From NCBI RefSeq assembly GCF_028737215.1, contig NZ_JAQZAM010000003.1:372001-436000 (forward strand): a stretch of DNA of 64,000 nucleotides, written 5' to 3'. Source of the DNA: Actinomycetospora chibensis (GTDB taxonomy: Bacteria; Actinomycetota; Actinomycetes; Mycobacteriales; Pseudonocardiaceae). The position numbers and the translations under genes are program-made. Under the pieces are notes generated by a model that made no database searches, had not been told where the DNA came from, and worked only from the letters and a program-made list of their open reading frames with translations. Below are positions 52,460 to 63,412 of the stretch, in pieces. Numbering within the stretch: position 1 is the stretch's first letter; each line of letters opens with the position of its first letter.

Positions 52460-53014
52460 CCTACTGACGGGGGGCGTCCTCTCGGGACATGGGGCCGACG
52501 ATCGTGGCGCTGAGGAGGAAGACTCGGTGCCCGCGGCCATGTCATCTAGCGTGCGGCCGGCACCCCGGTGGCGCACCCCGAGTGCCACCGACACCCGCCG
52601 CGACGACGGCGGCGGCGACTCGTGAACGTCCTCCGCAACCGCCAACGGCTCCCGCGGAGGTGCCCCAGCAGCGGTCGGCCCGCGAGGTCAGTGGCCTCCC
52701 GTTGAGCGCCTCGAAACGTCGGACCGGCTCCGTGATCCCGCCTGTTGACGTCACCGGCGCCACAGATGTCGATCACAGGTCGACCACCGAGAGCAGGCCG
52801 CGACGAGAACACCCCCGGCCAGAGGGTGAGCCAGGTCGAGGGCGTGGCGGAGGCGTCGGCGATCGGCGGCGGGCGGCAAGGACCACCGGTGAAGGACCCG
52901 CATCGTCAGGCCTGCGCAAGGTTGCGGCCACCGGGCGGTCGGCAACCCGCGCGCTGGAGCAGGTGGTCTCCGAAGGGAGAATGTCCGGCCGACGACGGGT
53001 CGAGCGAGGTGCTG
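52460..53014. other. Intergenic, no gene seen
   Basis: About 550 bases. The frame of the MFS gene is open through part of this stretch, but the residues are arginine-rich and unlike a transporter. No gene is supported. Confidence 0.45.
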
Positions 53015-54274
53015 GTGACGAGGCCAATCCGCGGCGCGGAGCCTAATCGCGCGGTCGAGGGCGAGGTCGACCGACGCGTCCGGTGGCCGTTCCTGATCGT
53101 GCTCGGGGCCCCGGCGTTCGGCACTACGTTCGCCATCACGGCGCTGACCACTTACCTGCCGAGCCTGCTGGGAGCGGAGTCGAGCCCGCTCGTAACGGGC
53201 CTGGTCATCGGCGGGGAAGGGGCCGCGGGGCTGGTCCTGCCGCTGCTGGTGGGTTTGGCCAACGACCGGGCGGCGCGCTCGGTGGCCCACCGGCTCTGGT
53301 TCGTACTCGTCGCGGTGCCGCTGTGTCTGACCGGACTGCTGCTGGTGGCGACCGACCTCAACCGTACCGTGCTCATCGTCGGGGCCGCCGCGTACTTCGT
53401 CGGGCACTTCGCGTACCTGACGCCCTACGAGGCGCTCTACCCCGACCTCGTCCCGAAGCAGGTCAGCGGCCGTTCCCGGACCGCAGCCTCCTCCTGGCGC
53501 TTCGCCGGGCTGGGGGCGGCCCTGGTCGGCGGCGGCTTCCTGCTCGACCTGTGGGCGCCGGCGGTGTTCCTCGTGGCGGCCGGCGCCGTGGCGATCGGCA
53601 CGGTCGCGCTCCTCGCAGGCCTCTGGTCCTCCCGTCGGGAGCCGCTGGCGGATGCGGCAGCCTCGCCGGGCGGGCTACGGGCGGTCGTCCGCCTCGTACG
53701 TGATCGGGAGGTCGCGGTCGTCCTCGGGGCGACCCTGCTGTGGAACGTCGCCCTCCAGGGCCTCAAAGCGTTCGTCGTCCTGTTCTTCACGGTCGGGCTC
53801 GGGCGCAGCGCCAGCTTCGTGTCCGGAGTGGTGTTCCCCCTCGTCGCGCTCGGTCTCGTCGTTGCGATACCCCTCGCGGGGCGAGTCGCCGACACCGTCG
53901 GGCACCGGCGCGTGCTCGCCGTCGCCTCGGCCGTGTACGGAGCCGGTCTGATCGGCGCCGGCTTCTCCCACAGCGCGTGGATGATCGCGCTCGTCCCCCT
54001 ACCCGCAGCGGGCGCCGGGGTGGTCATGACCCTCAACTACTCCGCGCTGATGCAGGTGCTGCCCGCCGAGCACCACGGCGGCGCCGCCGGTCTCTTCCTG
54101 CTCAGCCGCGGCGCGGGCTGCCTGCTCGGGCCGCTCGCCGTCGGCGCCGCGGTATCGCTGGCCGCCCCGCTCTTCCCCGCCACCCAGGGATACAACGCCA
54201 TGTGGTTCGTCATCGGGCCAGCTGTACTGGCCGCCGTCCCGCTGCTCCTGTGGGCGCGCGGGAGCCGGACATGA
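53015..54274 (+). CDS. MFS transporter
   Basis: The 419-residue protein has twelve predicted helices, starting at WPFLIVLGAPAFGTTFAITA. Loop 2 reads VGLANDRAARSVAHR, and loop 8 reads GRVADTVGHRRVL, both MFS signatures. The early LGAPAFGTTF and YEALYPDLVPKQVSGRSRTA segments resemble sugar/cation symporter-like (SLC45-type) MFS members. The substrate is unknown. GTG 53015 was chosen for its GAGG spacing; GTG 53009 is possible. Its stop overlaps the next gene (ATGA). Confidence 0.85.
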   Translation: MTRPIRGAEPNRAVEGEVDRRVRWPFLIVLGAPAFGTTFAITALTTYLPSLLGAESSPLVTGLVIGGEGAAGLVLPLLVGLANDRAARSVAHRLWFVLVAVPLCLTGLLLVATDLNRTVLIVGAAAYFVGHFAYLTPYEALYPDLVPKQVSGRSRTAASSWRFAGLGAALVGGGFLLDLWAPAVFLVAAGAVAIGTVALLAGLWSSRREPLADAAASPGGLRAVVRLVRDREVAVVLGATLLWNVALQGLKAFVVLFFTVGLGRSASFVSGVVFPLVALGLVVAIPLAGRVADTVGHRRVLAVASAVYGAGLIGAGFSHSAWMIALVPLPAAGAGVVMTLNYSALMQVLPAEHHGGAAGLFLLSRGAGCLLGPLAVGAAVSLAAPLFPATQGYNAMWFVIGPAVLAAVPLLLWARGSRT

Positions 54275-55365
54275 CCGGCGCCGGCGTCGAGGACGCGGAG
54301 CGCGAGCTCGTCCCGCGATGGTTCCGCCGCGCCGTCGTCGTCTGCGCCGGCCTGCTGGTCATCGGTGCGACGGTGTGGGTGCTCGGGTGGATCGCCCTAC
54401 AGCTGGCCCTGGTCACGTTGTCGGTGGCCACGGCGTTGCTCCTGGCCGCGCTGCTCTCCCCGCTCGCCCGCCTGCTGCACCGCGTGCTGCCGGCCTGGCT
54501 CGCCGCCGGCCTCAGCGTGCTGTTCCTCGTCGGGGCCGTCGCAAGCACCGGGTACCTCCTCGAACAGCGGATTCGCGGGCAGCTCGAGAACCTGGCGTCG
54601 TCGCTGACGGCGAGCATCAACAGCATCCGCGACTGGCTGGTGACGGGGCCGCTCGCGCTGCGACCCGAGCAGGTCGACGAGGTGCGCGCCCGGCTCGTCG
54701 ACGCCCTCCGGGGCGCCGCGCCGAGCGGTGTCACCGCCGCGAACACGGTGATATCGGTGCTCTCCGGGCTCCTCATCGCCTTGTTCGTCCTGTTCTTCTT
54801 CCTCAAGGACGGGACGGGGATGTGGCGCTCCGTGGTCGCCGTCGGGCCAGCGGCACACCGAGAGCGCCTCGAGGAGGCCGGGCTGCGTGGCTGGGAGACG
54901 CTGAGCCGGTACATCCGTGGCGTGGTCGTCATCGCCGTGGCCGACGCCGTTCTGATCGGGATCGGTCTGGTCGTCCTCGGTGTGCCGCTCGCGCTCACGC
55001 TGAGCCTGCTCGTGTTCCTCGGAGCCTTCGTACCCCTGCTGGGCGCCACCCTCAGCGGGGCCGTCGCGGTCCTGGTGGCGCTGGTCACCCGCGGCCCGGT
55101 CGTCGCCCTCCTCGTGCTCGGCGTCGTGCTCCTGGTGCAGAACGTGGAGGGCAACCTCCTCCAGCCGTTCGTGCAGAGCCGGGCGGTCAAGCTGCACCCG
55201 GTCGTCATCCTGTTGGCGGTCACCGCCGGATGGGTGCTGTTTGGCGTGGCGGGTGCCGTCATCGCGGTCCCTCTCGTCGCCGTCGCCCGCAGCGTCACCG
55301 AGTCCCTGCGCAGCCACGGCGTGACGGGCGACGAGGAGGCGGGCGAGCCCCGGTCACCCGCCTGA
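54271..55365 (+). CDS. AI-2E family (UPF0118) membrane transporter
   Basis: The 364-residue protein has the AI-2E/PerM layout. It has three N-terminal helices, a central amphipathic region (about 90-150), and five C-terminal helices with LIALFVLFFFLKDG, FLGAFVPLLGATLSG and NLLQPFVQSRAVKLHP. The family includes Na+/H+ antiporters and a proposed AI-2 exporter; the substrate here is unknown. ATG 54271 overlaps the MFS stop, so the two are an operon. Confidence 0.92.
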   Translation: MTGAGVEDAERELVPRWFRRAVVVCAGLLVIGATVWVLGWIALQLALVTLSVATALLLAALLSPLARLLHRVLPAWLAAGLSVLFLVGAVASTGYLLEQRIRGQLENLASSLTASINSIRDWLVTGPLALRPEQVDEVRARLVDALRGAAPSGVTAANTVISVLSGLLIALFVLFFFLKDGTGMWRSVVAVGPAAHRERLEEAGLRGWETLSRYIRGVVVIAVADAVLIGIGLVVLGVPLALTLSLLVFLGAFVPLLGATLSGAVAVLVALVTRGPVVALLVLGVVLLVQNVEGNLLQPFVQSRAVKLHPVVILLAVTAGWVLFGVAGAVIAVPLVAVARSVTESLRSHGVTGDEEAGEPRSPA

Positions 55366-55521
55366 TCGAACCGCCGAAGCCGCGGCCGTGATCGGCACCG
55401 GGACCAGGGCGGTCCCTGACGAAGAACGCCCCGACGACTCTGGCGCCGACCGCTGCGAGGGCCGGAGCACGACCCACGAAAGACGGCGTCCCGCGACCTC
55501 CGTGTCGCGGGATGCTGCTGG

Positions 55522-56204
55522 TCACAGCGGGCTCCGCGAGGTGTCCTCGGCGCCGTCGTCGCCGAGCTCGCACAGCGTCTCCGCGGCGAGGTAGAGCGAC
55601 AGCATCAGCAGGTAGAGCCAGACGAGCAGGATCAGCCCGCCCCCGAGAGCGCCGAGCCCGGTCGCGAGACGGGCCACGATCGAGACGTAGACCGGGAAGA
55701 CGACGCTGGCCGTGAGCCACCCCGCGACGGCGATCGCCGCGCCGGTGAGCGAGACCCGCCAGGTCCCTCGGCGCAGCCGCATCCCCAGGCGCAGCACCAG
55801 GACCGCCCAGGCGACGAGGGCGAGCACGACGACGGGCCAGCGCAGGAGACGCCAGAGCAGGTGTCCACCCGGGACGTCGAGCACCAGCAGCGGGTCCTGC
55901 ACCGCTGCGGCGGTGACGGTGGCGCCGCCGATGAGCAGCAGGACCCCGAGCGCGGTGGCGGCACGCCAGGTGCGGGGCCGGCGTCCCGCGATCGTGGCCA
56001 GGGCGTGCAGCACCGAGCGCAGGGCTCGAACCAGCAGCACCAGCGCGACCACGGTGCCGACGGTCAGCAGGCCGGGGAACACGGCCAGCGCCGCGAGAAC
56101 GCCGCCTCCGCCGCCAAGGCGGGGAGCCGGTGCCGCGAGGCCGACACCACGACTCGCCCCACGCGTGTGCGGGGCGGTCGCCGGCGCATCCGGGCCACGC
56201 TCAC
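55522..56204 (-). pseudogene. YihY/BrkB family membrane protein, frameshifted
   Basis: From GTG 56204 (or ATG 56189) the first frame ends with HRLPALAAEAAFS, the start of BrkB helix 1. After a one-base shift near 56091-56100 the next frame continues with AALAVFPGLLTVGTVVALVL. It ends with the typical GALGGGLILLVWLYLLMLSL and a short tail. The segment that normally carries helix 2 between GTVVALVL and TALGVLLL looks short, so a deletion is also possible. The family (about 280 residues) is of unknown function. A restart at GTG 56082 would give a 186-residue fragment. Confidence 0.75.
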
Positions 56205-56226
56205 GCGTGCCCGCCGGACCGGTGCC

Positions 56227-58317
56227 TCAGTCCTCGTCCCCGTACGGGTCGGGGGGCGTGACCGTGTCGGACCCTCGGTGCAGCGGGGTCATGAGGTCGA
56301 ACCACGTGTCAGCGGGGACGGAGCCGCCGGTGAGGTCGCCGTCGGAGCAGGTGCGCACCGGGTCGACGCAGACCGGCTCGGAGTCGTCGAGGGCGAAGGC
56401 CATGACGGCGGCGGCGTAGCGGTCGGTGGCCCCGAGGAACGCCGCCGAAGCCGAGCGCTGGGTGGTACCGGTCTTGCCGATCATCGGCCGCTGCCAGCCG
56501 GCCTCGTCGGCGGCGTCGGCGGCGGTGCCGTCGACGTGGTCCTGGGACAGCGCCGTGCGTAGCTGGTCGGCGATCTCCGGCGCTACGGCCCGCTCGCAGG
56601 GCGGCGCCGGTGGGGTGACGTCCCGGCCGGCTCGGTCGGTCACCCGCGCCACCAGCGTCGGTGGGCACCAGGTGCCGCCGGCGGTGATCGTCGCGGCGAC
56701 GTTCGCGAGGTCGAGCGGGCTCGTCGGATCTGGTCCGAGCGTGAACGACGCCTGTTCGGCGGCGCGCACCCGCTCGGCCAGGGAGCGGCCGTCCGGTCCT
56801 GGCGCGGAGAGGGTGGTGCGCAGGCCGAGGCGGCGGGCGACGTCGACGACCGGGTCGACGCTGCCCAGCCGGTCGAGCAGGGCGAGGAACGTGGTGTTGG
56901 GGGAGCGGGCGAGGGCTTCGGTCAGGGTCAGGTCGTCGTCGAACGCGCCGAGGTTCTCGACGGTGTAGTCGTCGCCGGCATCGTCGAAGGCGGTGGAGGT
57001 GTAGCGCTGGGGCACCTCGAGCTCGCTGTCCGGAGCCACCAGCTCGCGTTCGAGGGCGGCGGCCGCGGTGAAGATCTTGTAGATCGATCCGGCGCCGCGC
57101 AGTGGAGCGGTCGTGATCGGCAGCATCGTCTCGCCCGCTGCGGCATCATCGCCGTAGGGCCGGTTCGCGACGAGCGCGAGGATCGGTCGGCGGTCGGGGC
57201 GCGGGGCGACCACCGCGACCGCCTCGGCGACCTCCCCGTCTGGGTCGATGGCGTCCCGGGCCGCCGCGCGGGCCTCGGCCGCGACCCGGGGATCGAGCGT
57301 GGTGCGCACGGTGTAGCCGCCGGTGGCGAGGTCGAGGCCCGCGGCGGTGAGGCGGTCGACGACCTCGCGGCAGAAGAAGCCGGTGCCCTCGCGCGCCCCG
57401 AGGCAGCCCTCGGCGGGCAGCGCCGGGTCGGGCGCGACACCGAGCGGCGCGGCGCGGGCCGCTGCGGCCTGTGCTGGGGTCAGCGAGCCGACCTCGGTCA
57501 TGGCGGTGAGCACCTGGTCGCGCCGGGCCAGTGCCGCACCGGGATTCTCGATCGGATCGTATGTTGCCGGGGCCCGGACGATGCCGGCCAGCAGGGCGGC
57601 CTGCGGCACCGTGAGGTCGGAGGCGCTCGTGCCGAACCAGGTGCGGGCCGCGGCCTCGACTCCGTAGGCGCCGCGGCCGAAGTACACGAGGTCCAGGTAG
57701 CGGGCCAGGATCGTGTCCTTGTCGAGGCGGTCCTCGATGCGGTGGGCGAGCCGAACCTCGGTGAGCTTGCGCGAGACGGTATCGGCGGTCGCGGCCCGGC
57801 GCTCCTCCTCGGTGTCGGCGAGCGTGTAGAGCCGCTGATTCTTGACGTACTGCATGGTGATCGTCGAGGCACCCTGGCCCTCCAGCGGCGTGCTGTGCAC
57901 CGCGTTGCTCACCAACGCACGGACGAGACCCTGCGGGTCGACGCCGTCGTGGGCGTAGAACCGGCGGTCCTCGATCGCGACGATCGCGGCCTTCATCGTG
58001 TCCGCGATCCCCGCCGGCCCGACGGGAAGGCGGAAGCGGCGGTAGAGCAGGGCCATCGGTGCCCCGGTCGCGTCGGTCACCACCGTGGCCGCATCTGGCG
58101 CGCGGTCGAGGACGCCGATGGTGGTGGCCCCGACTCCCGAGGCGGCCCGCACAAGCACGGTCCCCGCGCCGATCGCGACCGGGGCCAGCAGCGCGGCCAT
58201 CAGCAGGCCCGCGAGTGCGGTCGCCACGGCGCCCCGCAGCAGCAGGAGGCCCCGACCGGCGTCGGGCTCGTGCCGTTGGTCTCCATGGTCGAAGTCCTCG
58301 ACATCGCGGCTACCCAT
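56227..58317 (-). CDS. Class A penicillin-binding protein (glycosyltransferase and transpeptidase)
   Basis: The 696-residue protein has an N-terminal membrane anchor (about 27-57). A GT51 glycosyltransferase domain (about 85-270) has catalytic E116 in AIEDRRF. A transpeptidase domain (about 365-690) has active-site S411 and K414 in GSIYK, S472-P-N474, and K615-T-G-T. It polymerises and cross-links peptidoglycan outside the membrane. ATG 58317 has GTGGAG upstream. It follows the two-component/lipoprotein operon on the same strand by about 120 bases, which suggests envelope-stress control. Confidence 0.95.
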   Translation of the reverse strand: MGSRDVEDFDHGDQRHEPDAGRGLLLLRGAVATALAGLLMAALLAPVAIGAGTVLVRAASGVGATTIGVLDRAPDAATVVTDATGAPMALLYRRFRLPVGPAGIADTMKAAIVAIEDRRFYAHDGVDPQGLVRALVSNAVHSTPLEGQGASTITMQYVKNQRLYTLADTEEERRAATADTVSRKLTEVRLAHRIEDRLDKDTILARYLDLVYFGRGAYGVEAAARTWFGTSASDLTVPQAALLAGIVRAPATYDPIENPGAALARRDQVLTAMTEVGSLTPAQAAAARAAPLGVAPDPALPAEGCLGAREGTGFFCREVVDRLTAAGLDLATGGYTVRTTLDPRVAAEARAAARDAIDPDGEVAEAVAVVAPRPDRRPILALVANRPYGDDAAAGETMLPITTAPLRGAGSIYKIFTAAAALERELVAPDSELEVPQRYTSTAFDDAGDDYTVENLGAFDDDLTLTEALARSPNTTFLALLDRLGSVDPVVDVARRLGLRTTLSAPGPDGRSLAERVRAAEQASFTLGPDPTSPLDLANVAATITAGGTWCPPTLVARVTDRAGRDVTPPAPPCERAVAPEIADQLRTALSQDHVDGTAADAADEAGWQRPMIGKTGTTQRSASAAFLGATDRYAAAVMAFALDDSEPVCVDPVRTCSDGDLTGGSVPADTWFDLMTPLHRGSDTVTPPDPYGDED

Positions 58318-58440
58318 GTCTCCACGTGAGCACGTCCGCGGCCCGACACGGACGCGAGCGGCTGCCGATCACCTGACGATGCCGGCGATGGCCATGTCGG
58401 CGCCTGACCCGCGGGCACGCTCGGGCGTGCAGGGCGTCGC

Positions 58441-58656
58441 TCAGAACCCTGGGCCACCCGACGGCGGGAGAGTCGACGGGCTCGGCGGCGGGCTCGGCGT
58501 GGGCGGGGCCGGCTGTTGGGTGACCGAGGGCGGGAGCACCGCCGGGATCGTCGGGGGAAGGGGTTCGGGGTCGCTCTCGGCGCGGACTCCGCACGCGGCG
58601 GTCGCGCCGAGAGCGATCGCTGCGACGGCCAGCAGCCGGGCACCGCGTCGGGTCAC
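58441..58656 (-). CDS. Small proline-rich lipoprotein
   Basis: This 71-residue product has an RR start, a hydrophobic signal (LLAVAAIALGATAAC) with the lipobox cysteine at residue 22, and a proline-rich mature part (PPTPSPPPSPSTLPPSG). It is probably tethered to the outer face of the membrane with its tail in the wall. GTG 58656 overlaps the kinase stop (GTGA). Its position after a kinase recalls the CseA lipoprotein that modulates the CseBC system in Streptomyces; this is analogy only. Confidence 0.8.
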   Translation of the reverse strand: MTRRGARLLAVAAIALGATAACGVRAESDPEPLPPTIPAVLPPSVTQQPAPPTPSPPPSPSTLPPSGGPGF

Positions 58657-60031
58657 GACGGCACCTCCTCGAGCGCGACGACGAAGCGCGCCCCGCCGCC
58701 GGGGCGGTCCTCGACCCACACGCGCCCGCCCAGGCTGTGGACGTGCTGGGCCACCAGCGCGAGCCCGAGGCCGGTGCCCCCGCTGTAGGCCCCGTTGAGC
58801 CCGGACCGTGCGCCACGGGTGAAGCGCTCGAAGACGCGCTCGCGCAGGTCTGCCGGCACACCCGGCCCGGCGTCGTCGACCTCGATCGCCGCCTGCGCGT
58901 CCCGGCGCACCACCCCGAGCCGGACCGCACCGCCGCCGTGGTGCCGCGCGTTGTCGCACAGGTTCGCGAGGACCTGGTCGAGGCGCCGGCGGTCGGCCAG
59001 TACGAGCGGCGGCGGGTCCACGACCTCGAGCACGGCGTCGGCGACGAGCGACGTCGGCACGTTCTCCACCACCACGGCGAGATCGACCGGCGCGAGGTCG
59101 TGGCCGTCGGGCACCTGGATACCGCGCGAGATCTCCAGCAGGTCCTCCACCATGCGGTGGAACCGCTGGACGTCGGCGCCGAGCAGGTCCACGGCGCGCC
59201 CGGCGGTCTCGGGGAGGTCGGCGCGACGGCGGCGCAGCACCTCGACCGCGTTGATCATCGTGGTGAGCGGGGTGCGGAGCTCGTGGCTGACGTCGCCGGC
59301 GAAGCGGGCGTCGCGCTGCACCCGTTCCTCCAGGGCCTCGGCGGTGGCGTTGAACCGCGACGCGAGCGGCGCGAGGTCGGCCTCGCGCCGCACCGGGAGG
59401 CGGGCGGACAGGTCGCCCTCGGCCATGCGTCCGGCCGCGTCGGTGAGCTCGGTCAGCGGCGAGAGGGCCCGCCGGGCGGTCCACCAGCCGAGCAGCACCC
59501 CCAGCAGCCCGGCCAGGAGGGTGCCGGCGACCAGGACGATCGAGAGGAACCGCAGCGTGCGGTCGAGCTCGGTCAGGGGGACGAGCCGGACGAACAGGTC
59601 GCCGTCGGCGGTCACGGGCAGCGCCACCGCGAGGACCGGGGTCCCGTCGAGGACCAGCCGCTGACGGGCCGGTGTCCCCGAGGCCGCGACGGCGAGCAGG
59701 GCGGGGGACACGCCGTCGGCGTCGACCTGCCGCCCCGCGGTGGTCCAGCGCCCGTCGGACCGCAGCAGCACGGCGGTCCGGGGCTCGCCGGTGAGCCCGA
59801 CGAGCAGCGTGGGCAGGTCGGCGGACCCGCGTCCCAGGCTGTCGGCGACGAGACGCGCGTCGACCACGGCCTGGTTGGTCGCGCCCCGCTCCCGCTGGTC
59901 GAGCATGAAGGTCGACGCGAGCTGCCAGGTCGTGACCGACAGCAGTGCGGCGACGGCCGTGGTGACCACGCCGAACGCGAGCGCGACCCGCCAGCGCAGG
60001 GACACCGACTCCCAGCGCCGCCGCAGGTCGG

Positions 60032-60035
<4 letters not shown>
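58653..60035 (-). CDS. Sensor histidine kinase
   Basis: The 460-residue protein has membrane helices at about 17-40 and 163-187 flanking an extracytoplasmic sensor of about 120 residues. A HAMP domain (188-240) follows. The phosphorylated H251 lies in SHELRTPL. The ATP-binding domain has LCDNARHHGGG and GGTGLGLALV. It autophosphorylates in response to an envelope signal and passes phosphate to the response regulator. The start ATG 60035 overlaps the regulator stop (ATGA). The ligand is unknown. Confidence 0.95.
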
Positions 60036-60721
<686 letters not shown>

Positions 60722-60821
60722 CTCGTGGCCCCTCCCGCAGCGTCGGTGGGGAAACGCTACCCGCCTTCGGCCAGCCGAAGAGGGCCCGCGGAGCAGCGGG
60801 AGCACCTTCGTCAGGTGATCG

Positions 60822-62398
60822 TCAGGTGCGTGTGATCGCGCGGCGCTCGGCGGGTGCCATCTCGACCACGTCACCCGAGTGGCGGGCCGCCCGGAAGGCC
60901 GCGACCTCCTCCTTGACCACGGGCGCGAGGAGGTACAGCCCGATGATGTTGAACAGGGCGAGCAGGAACAGGACCGCATCGGCGAAGTCCAGGACGGCAC
61001 CCAGGGTGAGCACCGAGCCGATGACGACGAACAGGCAGAACACCACCTGATAGATCCGCTCCGAGAGCGTGCTGCGGCCGAAACGGTACGTCCTGGCCTT
61101 CTGGCCGTAGTAGCCCCACGTGATCATGGTCGAGATCGCGAAGAGGGCGACGGCGACGGTCAGCACGTAAGGGAACCAGGGGAGCACGGTCTCGAATGCC
61201 GAGGAGGTCACGGAGACCCCAGCCGGGTCCTGCCCGGCGACGGCCGCGGCCTGCGCGTCGCGCCAGTAAGGCGTGTCGGCGACGACGATCGTCAGGGCCG
61301 TCATCGTGCAGATCACGACCGTGTCCACGAACGGCTCGAGCAGCGCCACGTAGCCCTCGGTGACGGGGTAGCGGGTCCTGACCGCGGAGTGCGCGATCGG
61401 CGCCGACCCCAGCCCGGCCTCGTTGGAGAACGCGGCGCGCTGGAACCCGACGATGAGGGCGCCGATGACCCCGCCCGCGACGCCAGCCCCGGTGAACGCC
61501 CCGCTGATGATCGCGCCGACGGCGGCGGGGACGAGCGGCAGATTGACCGTGAGCACGATCAGGCACGCGGAGACGTAGACCAGGGCCATCGCCGGGACCA
61601 GCCGGCTGGTCACCCTGCCGACCGACCGGATGCCGCCGAAGATCACCAGGCCGACCACGAGGGCCAGGACGACGCCGAAGACCAGCGCCGCGCCGTCGCC
61701 GCCCAGAACGCCGGCCTCGCCGCCGGTCACCTCGCTGAGCTGCGCGAAGGTCTGGTTGGCCTGGAACATGTTCCCGCCGGCCACCCCGAAGAACAGGATG
61801 AACACCGCGGCGAGACCGGCGAGGAGCTTGCCGAGGTTGCGGCCGAACGCCGAGGGGAAACGTTCCGCGATCCCGCGGCGCAGGTAGTGCATCGGCCCGC
61901 CCGAGACCGTGCCGTCGGGGTGGTGCTCGCGGTAGCGCACGCCGAGGGTGCACTCGACGAACTTGGTGCACATCCCCAGCAGCCGCCACGATCATCCAGA
62001 ACGTGGCACCAGCCCCGCCGATCGTGACCGCGACGGCGACGCCGGCGATGTTGCCGAGCCCGACCGTGCCCGAGACCGCGGAAGTCAAGGCCTGGAAGTG
62101 CGGGATCTCGCCGGGCTCGTCATCGCCGGTGTAGCGGCCGCGGGCGATGCGCACGGCGAGGCCGAAGTTGCGGAACTGCGGGCCCCGGAAGTACACCGTG
62201 AAGATCAGGGCCGCCAGGATCAGCCGATACCCCGAGCAGCGGTACCTCGGCGAAGACGACGGCCGACAGCCCCTCGGCGACCGGCGTGAACACGGCGTCG
62301 ATGGCGTCCTCGACGGCGGTGAGTGCTCCACTGGAGGCGCCGCCCGCAGCGAGGACGTCGAGTTCGGCGGGTACGGCGGCTGCGACGGTCATGGACAT
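60822..62398 (-). pseudogene. Sodium:alanine symporter (AGCS family) with two frameshifts
   Basis: Three frames must be joined. From ATG 62398 the start reads AVEDAIDAVFTPVAEGLSAV. After a shift near 62228-62240 it continues as LILAALIFTVYFRGPQFRNF and VSGTVGLGNIAGVAVAVTIG, the AGCS signature. After another near 61973-61990 it continues as MCTKFVECTLGVRYREHHPD, with SGGPMHYL, and runs intact to 60822. The rejoined protein is about 525 residues, normal for the family, with ten to eleven helices. It would import alanine or glycine with Na+. As written, only a 383-residue C-terminal frame is open. Confidence 0.85.
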
Positions 62399-62620
62399 CA
62401 GCTCAGGTGATGACGGTCACGGCGCCAAGACGTGTCGAGGGTTCGTCAGAAAATCGTCAGCGACGGCGCGAGCCACGACGCCCGCCGTCGCACCCACTCG
62501 GCGAACGTCAGACGAGCGACAGGTGCTGGCCGGGTCTGACCGGCCTCGAGCGGCGACGCTGGTGGACACGGGGCCGGGAGCGGTCAGCGGCCCGACCTGC
62601 GCACTACGGAGAGGGCGGCC

Positions 62621-63412
62621 ATGGCACGTCACGGAGACGCGGCGCACGAGGTCCCAATCGACATCGGCGGGGACTTCGAAGCTTGCGGGAAGGCGGCAGG
62701 AGTGACGCCTGCGTTGGCGTGCCTGTGCGGGTTCAGGGGTCTGGGCCGTCACAGCGCGGAGGGGCTCGTGCACCGGCTCGTCGAGGGCGCCGTGCACGCG
62801 GTGCCGGCCGCCGACGCTGGCGGCGTCGCTGAACTCACCGACGCCGACGCGCGGTCGTGGGCCGCAACCCTGCCTCTGGTCAAGGAGCTCGCTCACCTCG
62901 CCGTCGCGACGGACGAGGGCCCCCTGGTGGAGGCGATGGAGGCGCGGCCGGGGGCGGCGATGGTGACGGACCTGAACGAGACCTCGACGCGGCGGTGGCC
63001 GCATTGGGCGAGACGCGCCCGCACCGCTGGCGTGGGCGCGGTGTTGACAGTGGTCCTGCCGTGCGGCGCGCGTCGACGGACACAGCTGTTCAGTCTCTAC
63101 GGACCCCGGCCCGGCATCTTCGACGCCTCGAGTGCCGCAGCCGCGCAGGCGTTCGCCGCCCCGCTCGCCGTCGCCCTCCCGGCGGCCCACCGCGCTGCCG
63201 CGCTGGAGCGCGCGCTGGCCTCCCGCGATGTCATCGGACAGGCCAAGGGCGTGCTCATGACCCGCCAGGGCATCGACTCCACTTCCGCGTTCGATCATCT
63301 CGTGCGGCTCTCGCAGGAGAGCAACACGCGACTACCGGCCGTCGCCGCACGGCTCGTCGACGAGGTCGAGACCGCGGCCGAGCGCGGGTCCGGGGACGCC
63401 CACGACTCCTGA
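62621..63412 (+). CDS. GAF and ANTAR domain RNA-binding regulator
   Basis: The 263-residue protein has a diverged GAF-like region (about 45-185) and a C-terminal ANTAR domain (about 190-250) with the signature ASRDVIGQAKGVLMTRQGID. It is paralogous to the gene at 9.5 kb, with a matching VIGQAKG helix. It probably binds two-hairpin RNA targets. The ATG 62621 start has GGAGAGGGCGG upstream. It stands alone. Confidence 0.88.
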   Translation: MARHGDAAHEVPIDIGGDFEACGKAAGVTPALACLCGFRGLGRHSAEGLVHRLVEGAVHAVPAADAGGVAELTDADARSWAATLPLVKELAHLAVATDEGPLVEAMEARPGAAMVTDLNETSTRRWPHWARRARTAGVGAVLTVVLPCGARRRTQLFSLYGPRPGIFDASSAAAAQAFAAPLAVALPAAHRAAALERALASRDVIGQAKGVLMTRQGIDSTSAFDHLVRLSQESNTRLPAVAARLVDEVETAAERGSGDAHDS